The translations under genes and the position numbers were made by a program. The notes under the pieces are model-generated. The model was given only the letters and a program-made list of their open reading frames with translations, was not told where the DNA came from and made no database searches. DNA of 27,500 nt from Eimeria necatrix (lineage: Eukaryota; Apicomplexa; Conoidasida; Eucoccidiorida; Eimeriidae), in the NCBI RefSeq assembly GCF_000499385.1, contig NW_013655302.1:7152-34651 (forward strand), given 5' to 3'. The stretch's first letter is position 1. Each line of letters opens with the position of its first letter. Positions 1 through 10,154 of the stretch are shown piece after piece.

Positions 1-134
1 GGGGGGGAGAGGCGAGGGAGAGGCGGCCTGGAGAAAGAGCGACACGCACACAAGACGAACTGCTAGTGCAACAGCAGCAGCAGCAGCAGCGGGAGAGGAG
101 CAGCAGCAGCAGCAGCAGCAGCGGGGGGGGAGGA

Positions 135-168
<34 letters not shown>

Positions 169-765
169 GAAGAGGTAGTACACACCGAGAGGCGGGGAAG
201 GCGGAGGCGCTGCAGTGTACGTACACCGCAGCGGCGGCCAGCCAGCGGCTCCTAGGAAGTCCGCTTTCCGAAAGCCGCAGGGTTCTGCTGCTGCAGCAGC
301 AGCAGCAGCAGCAGCAGCGGGAGCAGCAGCAGCAGCTCCCGCGGGCGCGAGCGAGGCGAGGCGGGGCCGCCGGCGCGGCAGTAGGCAGCAGCAAAAAGCA
401 AAAAGAGAAAAGAAAAAGACAAAAGAAGTCCGCAAGGCGGAAGCAAAGTGCTGCAGCAGAAAGGTTGCGGGCGGCCGCTGCTGCGGCGGAGCTGGAGCTG
501 CGGTGTATGTACACCCCGCGGTTCGCGCGCGAAACCCCAGCCCTTCGCAGTTTACTTTAATTCCTAAAAGACAATTTGCTGCAACTCCAATTCTTTTCGC
601 TTTTGCTGCTTCCGAGACGGAATTGCTGCTGCTGCTGCTGCCACATGCAGCAGCAGCAGCAGCCGCTGCTGCTGGCCCCGTCGCCTCCGCCAGCTGTCCA
701 TACACCCCGCCGGCCCTTCTGCGCCTTCGCCCCAAGCCTCCCCCCAGTTCTTTTACGCCCGCACT

Positions 766-810
<45 letters not shown>

Positions 811-1184
811 AGCAGCAGCAGCAGGTACTCTACGCCCGCGGTCTGCGGTCTGCAGCAGCCGCCCCGAGGGGAAAGTGGCTTCAAATGCCCTTCTTTGGAG
901 TTCCAAAAGCTTTAAAACTAAACTCCATTTAAAGTCTTTTCCCCAGAATCGCTAAGACACAACACACTCCGCGCAGCAGCTGCTGCAGCAGCAGCTGCTG
1001 CTGCTGCTGCTGCTGCTGCTGCAGCAAATCGCACAACTCGAACTGCTGCAGAGGCCACTTCGTCTTTCTAGCAGCAAACTCAACTCCGCTTTAATTCCAA
1101 AATAATTCTTTTTCTTTTTTTGGCTCCAGACTTTGCGAGACACTCCCCTTAGCTGCTTCAGTGCGGGCGCCGTTCCCTTCCCAT

Positions 1185-1218
<34 letters not shown>

Positions 1219-1259
1219 GTTGCTGCAGCAGCAAGTTCCACTTCGCTGCAAACTGCACG

Positions 1260-1295
<36 letters not shown>

Positions 1296-1724
1296 CGCTA
1301 GGAGCTGCTGCAGCGCTATTTCCCCACTTAAACCTTTCGAGCTTCCCCCCCTGCTGCTGCCCCCGAGAGAAATAAAAGATTTATTTAAATTCAAAAAAAT
1401 AATTCAAAAAAAATAATTCAAAAAAATGAAATGGAGGCGAAGGGGTGAACTTGGCTGCGGTGCTGGGGTGTACAGACACCTCAGCGAAGCGGAAAGCGAA
1501 AAGTGGAAAGTTGCATTAATGGAAATGCAGAAAGAAAAAGATTTGTTTTCTTTTCTTTGTTTCGACTTGGACTTTCAAACTGGATTTAATTCGAAAATTA
1601 AAATAAATAAAATTCTTTTTATTCAAAAAAAGCAACAAGTTCGAAACAAACAGCCCAGCTGTCTGTACACCCGAAAGCGCCGCTTCGGCGGCTTCCCTCC
1701 AGAGAGCCCAGGGCCTCAGGGCCT
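1..1724. other. CAG/CTG-rich region without a convincing gene
   Basis: Short CAG/CTG runs (for example near 70-165, 290-335, 767-825, 985-1025, 1185-1220 and 1263-1295) keep several frames open on both strands, so the long open frames here are not evidence of coding. I found no stretch of non-repetitive protein bounded by sensible splice sites. Copies of the GGTGTACRTACACC palindrome lie at 215-227, 502-515, 1467-1480 and about 1659-1671, with a degenerate one at 694-706. It may hold untranslated or promoter sequence of a gene to the left, but nothing shows this. Confidence 0.5.
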
Positions 1725-1776
1725 TTTAGGGTTTAGGGTTTAGGGTTTAGGGTTTAGGGTTTAGGGTTTGGGGTTT
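1725..1776 (+). repeat. Interstitial telomere-like array (TTTAGGG)n, copy 1
   Basis: About seven TTTAGGG units, the last degenerating to TTTGGGG. TTTAGGG is the telomeric heptamer of coccidia, and internal telomere-like arrays are known in Eimeria repeat-rich segments. This one ends 2 bp from the inferred stop codon of the minus-strand LCCL/PA14 gene, so it lies where that gene's 3' UTR should be. Confidence 0.9.
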
Positions 1777-1777
1777 G

Positions 1778-1921
1778 TTAGAGTTTTTGAACCACCAAGT
1801 TGAAAAGAGTGGTGAGGGCTTTGCTGCACTTTTCGCCTTCGCATGCAGCAGTTAGCAAAATTATTTTTTCCTTCACTTCCACGAAGACACTGGCCTGCGG
1901 GGGGCAGCAAATAAGGGCTCG

Positions 1922-1982
<61 letters not shown>

Positions 1983-2874
1983 TTGTGTGTTGGCGAATTA
2001 AATTGTCATTTCCACTTTTCCTCACCATAATAAAACTCCCCCCGGCGCTTCTTTAGGCCTCCTTCGTCTTGGAGCCAGCCCTGAATTGGCCCGAGGCAAA
2101 ATAATAAATATTTAATTTTAATATAAAATAAAATAAATGCAATATAATATAAATATAATATAAATGCAATATAAATATAATATAAATATAATATAAATGC
2201 AATATAAATATAATATAAATGCAATATAAATATAATATAAATATAATATAAATATAATATAAATATAATATAAATGCAATATAAATGCAATATAAATATA
2301 ATATAAATATAAATATAATATAAAGATAAATATAATATAAATACAATATGAATATAATATAAATACAATATAAATATAATATAAATGCAATATAATATTG
2401 TGAAGGGATTAATAAACATTAAAAGAGAAGAAATAAAAAAAGAGAAGTGCTCACCGGCGGCAGGGACTGTCCCCCAGTGGCTCCGAAGTGTATCTGCAGC
2501 TTTTGCTGCTGCTGCTGCTGCTGCAGCAAAGAGTGAGTGCATGCAGCGTGGGAGAAGGCCAGGGAAAGAGCAGCAGGGCCGTGGGCCAAGGAAGCAACTC
2601 CGTGGGAAACTGCAGCAGCAAAATCTGATTGGGGGCCCCGCAGCGACAGCAGGAAGGCGCATGCAGCTCCGGGTGTACATACACCCGAGTGCCGCGCCGC
2701 GCTGCACACGCAGGACTCCAACGCAAACACTTTTGTTCCGTAAACGGGACCCAAGGGATCTTGGAGACAAGCAGCAGCACAAAGAGCAACAAAGTGGGAG
2801 CCTGGGGGGGCCTCTTGGCCGTGGAGAGCGGTGGCCAGGGTGTCTAGACACTGCAGCAGCGCGCGCAAGAGTCA

Positions 2875-2910
<36 letters not shown>

Positions 2911-3802
2911 TCACCTCCAGCTCCAGCACCGCAGGCGCCGCGTCCGCTGCTGCTGCTGCTGTCAAACAGGGAACTCCCCAGAACTCGAAAGAGCCTCCGC
3001 TGTCTCCGCCGTTCACAAACATTTGCGTTATTTCAACTTTGACCTGCAGCAGAAAGTGAAGTTCGGACTTGTGCAAATTTCAGAACCAACTCGCCCTCGT
3101 CACGGTCTTCGCCGCAGGCAAGAGGTACTCGTGGTGTTCCAGTTTGTTGGAGTGCAAAATCGAAAAGACTTCCGAGTCGTTTTCTGTTTTTTTCAAGTTT
3201 TCGAAAATTCAAGTTTTCGAAAATTCAAGTTTTCGAAAATTCAAGTTTTCGAAAATTCAAGTTTTCAAAACTCTCCATTTTTTCAAAAATTCAAAAATCA
3301 AAATTCAACTTTTGAATTGCCCACCGTCGAAAGTCAGAGTCAGCTCGGAGGGCCAAGTGAGCGGATCTGAAGGCGGCATGAAGCGGAACTTGGAGCTGAA
3401 GGCAAAACAAAGAAAAGGAATTGATTGGAGTTGAAAATAAATAAAGAAAGGGAATTAATTGGAATTAAAATGAAGAAAAGGAATTAATTTGAATTCAAAA
3501 TGAACTCACAGCTGCACTGGCCGGGCGAATTCGACGGAAATGGACTCCCCGTTTCCTGCGGTTTCGCGGGGTGTACATACACCTCGCGCTGCGCCCCTGC
3601 GACCGCCTCCTCACCGTTGCCACTTCGGGACTTCCAAATGCCTCCAGGGCCGTCCAAATGAATTCCACTAAGTCCAGATTTGCAATTAAAGTCTGCAGAA
3701 AGTTCCGAAGAGGAGCTGCAGCCCAGCAAGTGCGGGCCGGCGGACAGCGACAAGTTCACTTCTTCGCCCCCTGCGCGGCACGCCGTTAGTTCCCGCGCGC
3801 TG

Positions 3803-3844
<42 letters not shown>

Positions 3845-6836
3845 GCTGCACTCACCGCATGCTGCAGCGTCTTCCAGCGGCGCGAGAATAACTAAAAACG
3901 GAACGCCCTTGTGGGCAACGCTGAGGGAGACGGGGCCCCCCCTGTGGATAATTCTTTTGACTTGGAGTGTGAAGCTTTCCTGGGGCCCTTCTGTTGTCTC
4001 TTTTTCGGGACTTTCTGGCCCTTCTGTTGTCTCATTTTCGGGACTTTCTGGACTTTCTGTAGTCTCTTTTTCGGGACTTTCTGGCCTTTCTGTTGTCTCT
4101 TTTTCGGGACTTTCTGGACTTTCTGTTGTCTCTTTTTTTGTCTTTTCTGGCCTTTCTGTTGTCTCTTTTTCTGTCTTTTCTGGCCCTTCTGTTGGCTCTT
4201 CTTCAGTCTTTTCCCCGGCCCCTTCCTGGGCACTTTCTGGAGAACTTGTTTGGAAATTGTCTTTGCGTTTTTTGACGAAAATTCGGTCTGGAGTGTCCTG
4301 GGCCCTCCAGAGGTAGTCTTCGAAGGGGGCCAGCGGGAAGGGCTGCTGCAGCGGAAAAGCCACAAAAAGAGCTGCTGGGGACTTCAAATAAAACTCCATT
4401 AAAGCCTCCGAAGGCCTTCTGCGAGAAAGCAAAAAACGGAGGCCTTTTAAGTGCTGCGGGATTTGCTGCAGCTCGAAAGCTGCGGTGTCTGCGAAGGCGG
4501 GGGCCCCCTGCAGCAGCAGCGACAGCGCGTGCAGCGCGGGGTCCAGGCTGCGGCCGGAGTTGGGAGTTTATTTGAATTATTTTGATTCAAATTATTCAAA
4601 TTAATTAAATTAATTCAAATTTATTCAATTAATTCAAATTATTTCAATTAATTCAAAGTTTTGTTTGCACCTGGACACTTTCAGCGGGGACGGCCGGTCC
4701 GACGAGAAGAAGAACTTGGAAGGGATTACTTCTCGCGGCAAGTCTTCGGAAGACCACAAGAGCCTGCGGAGAAGTCGAAATTCAACTTCGAGCCGATTTG
4801 AAGGAAATGCGCGAAAAAGGGAATTAAAACGGAGGAAATCAGAATAAATTCAAATAAATTTGAATAAATTTGAATAAATTGGAATAAATTGGAGGAAACT
4901 TGAATGAATTTGAAAAAGATTCGAATAAAATTGGAATGAATTTGAATAAATTGGAGGAAACTTGAATGAACTTGAATGAACTTGAATGAATTGGAATAAA
5001 TTGGAATAAATTGGGATAAATTTGAATAAATTGAAATAAATTTGAATAAATTTGAATAAATTTGAATAAATTTGAATAAATTTGAATGAATTTGAATAAA
5101 TTTGAATAAATTTGAGTGAACTTAAGGCAATTGCAAGTTTTCTCGACGGACCTGAGAGTGCCTCGGTCGCTGTTTTCGGGGAGAAAGTGGGGGTTGTGGA
5201 CGAACTCGACTCGAATTTTGTATTTTTTTTTGCGAATTAAACGAAGTTTTGCAGAATTTGAAAAATGTTTTCCGCTTTTTTGAACTGCAGAAAGCAAAGA
5301 AACTCTTTTGCTGCCGCTGCTCTCCGCCGGGCTGCCCCCAGGCATCCGGTCCGCCACCACCGGCTGCCCGTTCAGAAACACCCGCACGCCGTTGTCCGTC
5401 TCTGGTCATTTTGTTTCAATTTATTCAAATTTATTCAATTTTTCAATTTATTTCCATTTATTTCCATTTATTTCCATTTATTTCAGTTTATTTCAGTTTA
5501 TTTCAGTTTATTTCAGCTTATTTCAACTTATTTCAGTTTATTTCCGTTTAGTTCAGTTTACTTCGATTTACTTCGATTTATTCCAATTTTTTCCAATTTT
5601 TTCAATTTATTTCCATTTATTTCCATTTATTTCCATTTATTTCCATTTATTTCCATTTATTTCCATTTATTTCAACTTATTTCCATATATTTCCATTAAT
5701 TTCAACTCAGTTCAATTGCATTCGACTCAAGCGCGCCTCACCAGTGGTGAAGACGTAGTGCCCCGTTTCGGGCACCTGAAGAAAGCCGTCCCAGCCTGAT
5801 GCGAAAAGCTGCAACTGCGAAATTCGGCGAAGTCCGCAGCTCTTACGAATGGAGTAGTTGTGGGCTTTGAGGCCCTCGAGGGGCCCCGAGCCGCTGAAGG
5901 CGAAGTCGAGGACTTGGTCGATTTTTCGAACTCGGGGGGGCCCCTCGAAGCAGCAGTTGTCGAAGTAGGCCCCCCGCAGCCCGTCCGCCACAGGGTCCTC
6001 CTCGTACCTGCGTTTAAAGCGCCATTTCAATTCAAATTCATTCAAATTAATTCAAATTAATTCAAATTAATTCAAATTAATCCAAAATTGACTCAAAATT
6101 GATTCAAAATTCATTAAAATCGGAAAAAATCGGTGCAAAATGGATTAAAATTGGCAAAAATTGACCCAAGAACTCTCCGAAATCCCCAAACTTACCCCAG
6201 AGCCCCCTGGCAGTTCTCCGGCTGCTGCGCTGCAGCAGCTTGCTGCTGCTGCACTTTGCTGCGCGTCTCTTTAATTAATTCTTTCAAGTTTTTGGCTTTT
6301 GCTGCAGCAGCAAAACCTCTTTTGAGGCAGTTTTGATTTCGCAAAAAGATATTTCGCGCTGTCTCCAGCTGCCGCTCCGCAGCCTCGTGGCGTTTGCCGC
6401 AAAGAGCCTCGAGTCTGCAGTTTTTGAATTCAATTCAACTCAATTTAATTTAATTTAATTTAATTTAATTTAATTTAATTTAATTCAATTTAATTTAATT
6501 TAACTCAATTTAATTTAATTTAATTTAATTTAATTTAATTTAATTTAATTTAATTTAATTTAATTTAATTTGATTTAATTTAATTTAATTTAATTTAGTT
6601 TAGTTTAATTTAGTGGAAGTTAAAAGGAGCAATTAAACCCACTTTTTTGCAGCCAAGTCCGCCTGGTAGATGCTGCCGTCCAGCCGCTTTATCTGAAATT
6701 CAAAATTTCATTTTGCTGCTGCTTTTCTTTTCCAAAAAACTCGCCATGGCTTCTCCTTCTGCTGCTTTCATTTCGAAGGCCTGCCTCGCCTTCACTCGGA
6801 CTTTGTCTGAAAAAACGAGGTCTTCCCGCTGCATCT

Positions 6837-6931
<95 letters not shown>

Positions 6932-7381
6932 TGCTGCTGCTGCTGCTGGCGAGTGGCAGTTACCGTAGCTGATCGGGGGCAAGCAGTAGTTCCAGTCGGA
7001 GGCGCCCTTGCCCAGGAGCTGCACCTCCACGTAGCACCAGTCGGCGCCTGCAGCAGATATGTTATGAAGAGAAAGCAGCAGCAAAATGAAAAGTTGAACT
7101 TGAGAGAAAGCGGCTGGAGTTGAAGCAGCTCTTCAGAAAGCTGTACCTGCAGTCCCGTTGGGGGCCTTTGCTGCTGTGCAATCCGTGTAAGTTTGGTCAT
7201 CTTGGACGAAAGCTGCTGCGCAAAGTCTCCCGTCGACAGTTCTGCGGTGGCTCTTGCGGAACTCCGTCAGCTGCTGCAGCGCCTGCGCGCCGCCGGGCGG
7301 CGCCGCGCAGCTGGCGGGATTCCAAAGCACAAATGCCACAAACACAACACAAAACACATTTGCTTTCAAAAAATAAAACAT
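1778..7381 (-). CDS. CCp5: Secreted LCCL/PA14/fibronectin-II multidomain protein (CCp5/FNPA family)
   Basis: Inferred exons (minus): 7381-7147, 7047-6964, 6806-6741, 6692-6643, 6414-6196, 6007-5742, 5401-5152, 4763-4671, 4547-3856, 3770-3615, 3366-3325, 3127 (or 3106)-3069, 3043-2915, 2850-2685, 2609-2455, 2080-2026, 1894-1778; about 940 aa. Residues 1-25 form a signal peptide (MFYFLKANVFCVVFVAFVLW core). A fibronectin type II module follows (Cys54, YTDC, DWCY, DWNYC), split by intron 1. Exon 5 is a charged helical segment. Exons 6-8 encode a PA14 domain (GLRGAYFDN, WDGFLQVPETGHYVF, TDNGVRVFLNGQ, LLWSS, IPSKFFF). Exon 9 has a beta-module split by an acidic Thr/Glu/Pro repeat. Exons 14-15 give LCCL (ALCAAACL, VYGTKVFALESCVCSAARHS). 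Family proteins of Plasmodium are co-dependent adhesive proteins of sexual stages. Exon phases agree except at exon 3/4 and exon 16/17, so those junctions are uncertain. The presence of LCCL favours CCp5 over FNPA. Confidence 0.8.
1923..1982. repeat. CAG run in the last intron of the CCp5-like gene
   Basis: About 19 uninterrupted CAG units between exon 16 and the inferred terminal exon. It sits in the region where the exon 16/17 phase is unresolved, so part of it could be translated in a different model. Confidence 0.9.
2103..2397. repeat. AT-rich minisatellite (ATATAAATGCAATATAA type)
   Basis: Nearly 300 bp built from TATAAATATAA and TATAAATGCAA units. It fills the intron between exons 15 and 16 of the minus-strand CCp5-like gene. 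The Ile/Tyr/Leu-rich open frames across it on the minus strand are repeat translations, not genes. Confidence 0.95.
2672..2685. repeat. GGTGTACRTACACC palindrome overlapping an inferred 5' splice site
   Basis: On the minus strand the LCCL exon ends at 2685 and the intron begins at 2684 with GTGTATGTACACC, so the palindrome supplies the donor. The join is supported by phase and by continuation of the LCCL pattern into exon 15. Confidence 0.7.
3192..3268. repeat. Intronic minisatellite (TTTTCGAAAATTCAAG)
   Basis: Four to five copies of a 16-bp unit containing the palindrome TTTTCGAAAA. It lies in the intron between exons 11 and 12 of the CCp5-like gene. Confidence 0.9.
3985..4210 (-). repeat. 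Coding 33-bp repeat: acidic ETTE(S/G/R)PESPEK tract
   Basis: Inside exon 9 of the CCp5-like gene, about seven 11-residue units of the form ETTEGPESPEK are read on the minus strand. They separate two halves of what looks like one beta-rich module (upstream EFYLKSPAALFVAF, downstream FTLQVKRIIHRGGPVSLS). The tract keeps the frame open and looks like an expanded surface loop. Confidence 0.85.
4560..4660. repeat. AATTCAAATT-type intron repeat
   Basis: Imperfect ATTCAAATTAATT units fill the short intron between exons 8 and 9 of the CCp5-like gene. Confidence 0.8.
4838..5118. repeat. 10-bp intron minisatellite (TTTGAATAAA)
   Basis: More than 20 tandem copies of TTTGAATAAA, with TTGGAATAAA and TTGAATGAAC variants. 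It fills the intron between exons 7 and 8 of the CCp5-like gene. On the transcribed (minus) strand it reads as pyrimidine-rich TTTATTCAAA. Confidence 0.95.
5410..5705. repeat. 11-bp intron minisatellite (TTTATTTCCAT)
   Basis: About 26 units of TTTATTTCCAT, TTTATTTCAGT and related forms fill the intron that splits the PA14 domain (exon 6/7). On the transcribed strand the repeat is purine-rich, opposite to the repeat in the next intron. Confidence 0.95.
6426..6612. repeat. TTTAA pentamer array
   Basis: About 180 bp of near-perfect (TTTAA)n in the intron between exons 4 and 5 of the CCp5-like gene. Confidence 0.95.
6838..6950. repeat. CAG run with CAG-to-CTG turn
   Basis: About 30 CAG units with one CCG break (near 6890), turning into CTG units near 6930 and so able to fold back. 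It lies in the intron following the fibronectin-II exon of the CCp5-like gene; splicing across it agrees in phase with an acceptor at 6806. Confidence 0.9.
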
Positions 7382-7461
7382 TTTAAACTCCAAAACGAAG
7401 AATTCCGCGCCAAAATGGCCTTTGCAAACGACGGCTGCGCGGCCGGCCGGAACTTGCACCT

Positions 7462-7498
7462 GCGCATACACCCCAGCAATCTGGGGTGTACGCGCACC
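7462..7498. promoter_or_regulatory. Hairpin of two diverged palindrome halves upstream of the CCp5-like start
   Basis: GCGCATACACCCCAG and CTGGGGTGTACGCGC face each other across a CAAT loop: a 15-bp stem with one mismatch, about 80 bp 5' of the start codon at 7381. The arms are halves of the dispersed palindrome. On the minus strand GAG|GTGCGCGTAC would also make a 5' UTR splice donor. Its role is unknown. Confidence 0.55.
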
Positions 7499-7729
7499 TC
7501 TGACGCGCGCAGCGAGCGGAAAGCGAAACTTCAGTCATTTAAAAGTTGAACTTTTGAATATTTGCGCGATCTTCGCCACAATTGCGTTATTTTCTTCTTA
7601 TTTTTCGGAAATAGTGAAGCACTTCGAGGCTTTTAGTGCTGGGGGCGCCGCGATTTCTGAAAAAGAACTCCGCTGTTGAATACTCGGCAGCAAGAACTGA
7701 AAGCGAAAGCAGCAAAGAATGCAAAGGGC

Positions 7730-8269
7730 CTAAATGGCCCGCAGCTCCGCCTCAGTTCTCTCTTTGGCAAATAACTAAATTGAAAAGTTCAAAAAGAAAA
7801 AATCCAGAAGCTGCTCCAAAAAGAAAAAATCCAGAAGCTGCTTCTTCCGAAAAACAAATGAGACAATTCGGTGGGACAAACTTTGCATGCATGCGTGCAT
7901 GCATGCATGCATGCAAGGGTTTGCGTAAACGGGAGGGTTTGGGTCTCCAATTAAATTTGAATTTGCGTTTGAATGTTTCGAGAAGTTCTCGAGTTTGGAT
8001 TTTGTTCAAAGTTTTCAGAAAACTGTCTCGAGTTGCTTTTTGTTCATTCTCTTTGTTTTGTGGCTTCTGCAATCTGCAAAGTTTTGGTTTTTTTCATTTT
8101 TATTTTTTTTCTTTTCCAGATTTTGAATTTACCTTTGCCAAGGAGTTGAGCTGCTGGCGCTGCACTGCTGCTGCAGCAGCAAATGGAAAAGTCCTCAAGA
8201 CGCAGTTGCTGCTGCTTCCTACCGATGTCTTGAATGGCCTTGGTGTCAGCTGCAAGCAACGAACATCAT

Positions 8270-8321
<52 letters not shown>

Positions 8322-8704
8322 CTCACCGGCTGCTGCTTCCTGCAGGTCTCCCAGGCTCCTGCGCAGGGCTCTGTCTTCTTCTTCTTGCAACATGGACTCC
8401 ACCAAGTCTTGATTATTTTCTTGAATGTGGAGGTCCCTGGGTTTCATTTAATGGGAAAAACGCGAGTTTCTGCGCATGCATGCAAAGCTGCATGCATGCA
8501 TGCATGCATGCATGCATGCATGCATGCACGCATGCATGCATGCATGCATGCAAGAAAATAAAGTTTTTAATTTCAAGTTCAGCAATTGGGGCTTTTCAAC
8601 TTCAGCCCAAAAGCCCAGACGCACATCACCGGGTAGGGCGGCAGCGCCAGGCCGCCAATTCCCTGCAAGTCCACTTTGTGCTGCAAAGAGTTGAATTGCA
8701 TCAT
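7730..8704 (-). CDS. 112-aa coiled-coil protein, function unknown
   Basis: Four exons on the minus strand: 8704-8625, 8436-8327, 8249-8133, 7761-7730; all phases agree (2, 1, 1, stop TAG). The start MMQFNSLQHK is followed by VDLQGIGGLALPPYP, an acidic helix (LVESMLQEEEDRALRRSL), a second helix (ADTKAIQDIGRKQQQ) and a short Cys/Ser/Ala run, ending TEAELRAI. There is no signal peptide or membrane segment. The composition suggests a small cytosolic coiled-coil subunit, but I do not recognise the family. Introns 1 and 3 carry TGCATGCA arrays and intron 2 a CTG run. The short last exon is the weakest part. The gene lies about 350 bp upstream of, and in the same direction as, the CCp5-like gene. 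Confidence 0.6.
7884..7915. repeat. TGCATGCA array in intron 3 of the coiled-coil gene
   Basis: Consecutive TGCATGC units with one CGTG variant. TGCATGC is a known ApiAP2 core motif in apicomplexans; a tandem run may be a simple repeat only. Confidence 0.85.
8271..8322. repeat. CTG run (about 17 units)
   Basis: It directly follows the donor of exon 2 of the 112-aa coiled-coil gene on the transcribed strand. Confidence 0.9.
8474..8552. repeat. TGCATGCA array in intron 1 of the coiled-coil gene
   Basis: About 79 bp of nearly uninterrupted alternating TGCA, self-complementary over its whole length, with two small breaks. Confidence 0.9.
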
Positions 8705-8795
8705 TAATTCAAATTAATTGAAATAAATTGAAATAAATTAAAATAAATTAAAATAAATTAAAATAAATTAAAATAAATTAAAATAAATAAATAAG
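8703..8795. repeat. AAATAAATTA array
   Basis: About nine AAATAAATT(G/A) units directly 5' of the coiled-coil gene's start codon. The unit next to it, TTCGCTTTTAAAAGCGAA (8796-8813), is a perfect 18-bp palindrome. Confidence 0.9.
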
Positions 8796-8813
8796 TTCGC
8801 TTTTAAAAGCGAA

Positions 8814-9652
8814 GATCAGTTGTGAATCCTCTTGCCTTTAATCGCGTGCAGTCCGTGGGCGTCGCGAAACTGCAAAAGGCGGCGAGCGCCGCAAAACTCG
8901 AAAGAAAGAAGAACATAATTCAAAGAAATGGTTTTATTTTTAATTTTAAATAAACTTTGCAAAAAAATAAACAAAAAGACGAAATATAACCGCCAGTTTC
9001 CCTCGCTTTCCGTTGGGTTTCCGGTGCGGAGCCTGCGCGAGACTCCGGGTGTCTGTACACCCGAAACGTGAAAAAAGGTTTCATTCGCCCGTTGACAAAT
9101 CTGTTCGAAGTTATTTAAATTAAACATTTTAATTTCTTTCATTGAATTAAAATGATGTTTTTGCATTTCCTAAGTCCGCAGTTTTCAGTTGCATGCGGCT
9201 GCATAAAGAATTCACGGATCTGTGAGGGTGGCTGTGCTTACAAGATATATAATTGCATGCATTTCTCAAACTAAATAAAATAACTTTTAAAAAGGATTAT
9301 TTCTTCTCTATTTCCACTCTTTTGGGCCTGCATGCACCAATTGCCAGCATTATTCGTGCAAGAGAATTAAACTCCGCTTTCCACTTTTTCAAAAGCCAGA
9401 GGGATGCAGCTCGAGTGTACGTACACTGCAAAAGAGGCAGTCTACCTCCCCTTTCCTTTGCTGCTGCTGCTTTTGCATTTATTTCTTTGCTCAGTTGCTG
9501 CTGCAATCCAGCAGCAGCAAAGTCATTTAAATTAATTTGCTGCAGAACTGACTTATGAGAATTTAATATTTTAATTAACTGCTTTTGCTGCGAGGCTTTG
9601 GGCTCTCTGGGGATCTGGATCTGCTGCTTCAGCAGCCGCTAATGGACTCGCT
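8814..9652. other. Intergenic stretch, no supported gene
   Basis: Contains palindrome copies at 9048-9061 and 9414-9427 and a few CTG/CAG clusters near 9460-9510. A possible minus-strand exon tail near 8816-8870 (FRDAHGLHAIKGKR) has an acceptor-like TTTTGCAG but nothing to join to. Confidence 0.5.
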
Positions 9653-9699
9653 TAGGGTTTAGGGTTTAGGGTTTAGGGTTTAGGGTTTAGGGTTTAGGG
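9653..9699 (+). repeat. Interstitial telomere-like array (TTTAGGG)n, copy 2
   Basis: Nearly seven perfect heptamers, in the same orientation as the arrays at 1725 and 23284. Confidence 0.95.
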
Positions 9700-10154
9700 A
9701 GTTTGCAAAAAGAAGAAAAAGCAAATTAATATTTCTTTAAAAAATGATTCTAAGTTTTAAAATTGAAATAAATAAGTTAGTTAAAGCAGCAGCAGAGGCG
9801 ACTCAGCAGCAGCAGAGACTGCAGCAGCAGCAGCAGCTAGGAGCAGCACGGAGCCACCCAAGAGGGTACTTTCTTTGCGGCTTTTTGAATTCAAAATAAT
9901 AAAATAAAACAAACAATTCATTAAAATAATAAAACAAACAAACTATTCGCATTTATTTCGCAATCAGAGCAAAATTAAATGCAAAGGGGGGCCCCCAAGT
10001 GAGAAGCCGCGGGCGAAAGGGTTTGAAGTGAAAGAAATGAATTTTTGAAATATTTGAATTTAAAATTGGAAATTGAATTTAAATATTTTGAATTGAAATT
10101 GAATTGAATCTGGAGAAGGAGTTTGAAGGGGGGCTGCGGGGCGGGGAAGTTTTG

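Noticed and set aside
66..955. Long plus-strand open frames rich in Gln, Ala and Ser
   Set aside because: CAG/CTG runs lack stops in most frames, so all frames stay open; there are no non-repeat segments with protein character or consistent splice sites.
2053..2400. Minus-strand Tyr/Ile/Leu open frames that look membrane-like
   Set aside because: They translate the AATATAAAT minisatellite in all three frames and lie in an intron of the CCp5-like gene.
4093..4275. Plus-strand Leu/Phe/Ser-rich open frame
   Set aside because: It is the antisense of the coding ETTE repeat in exon 9 of the CCp5-like gene.
8816..8885. Minus-strand exon tail FRDAHGLHAIKGK after TTTTGCAG
   Set aside because: No upstream exon in a matching phase was found and alternative frames are equally open, so it is not called.
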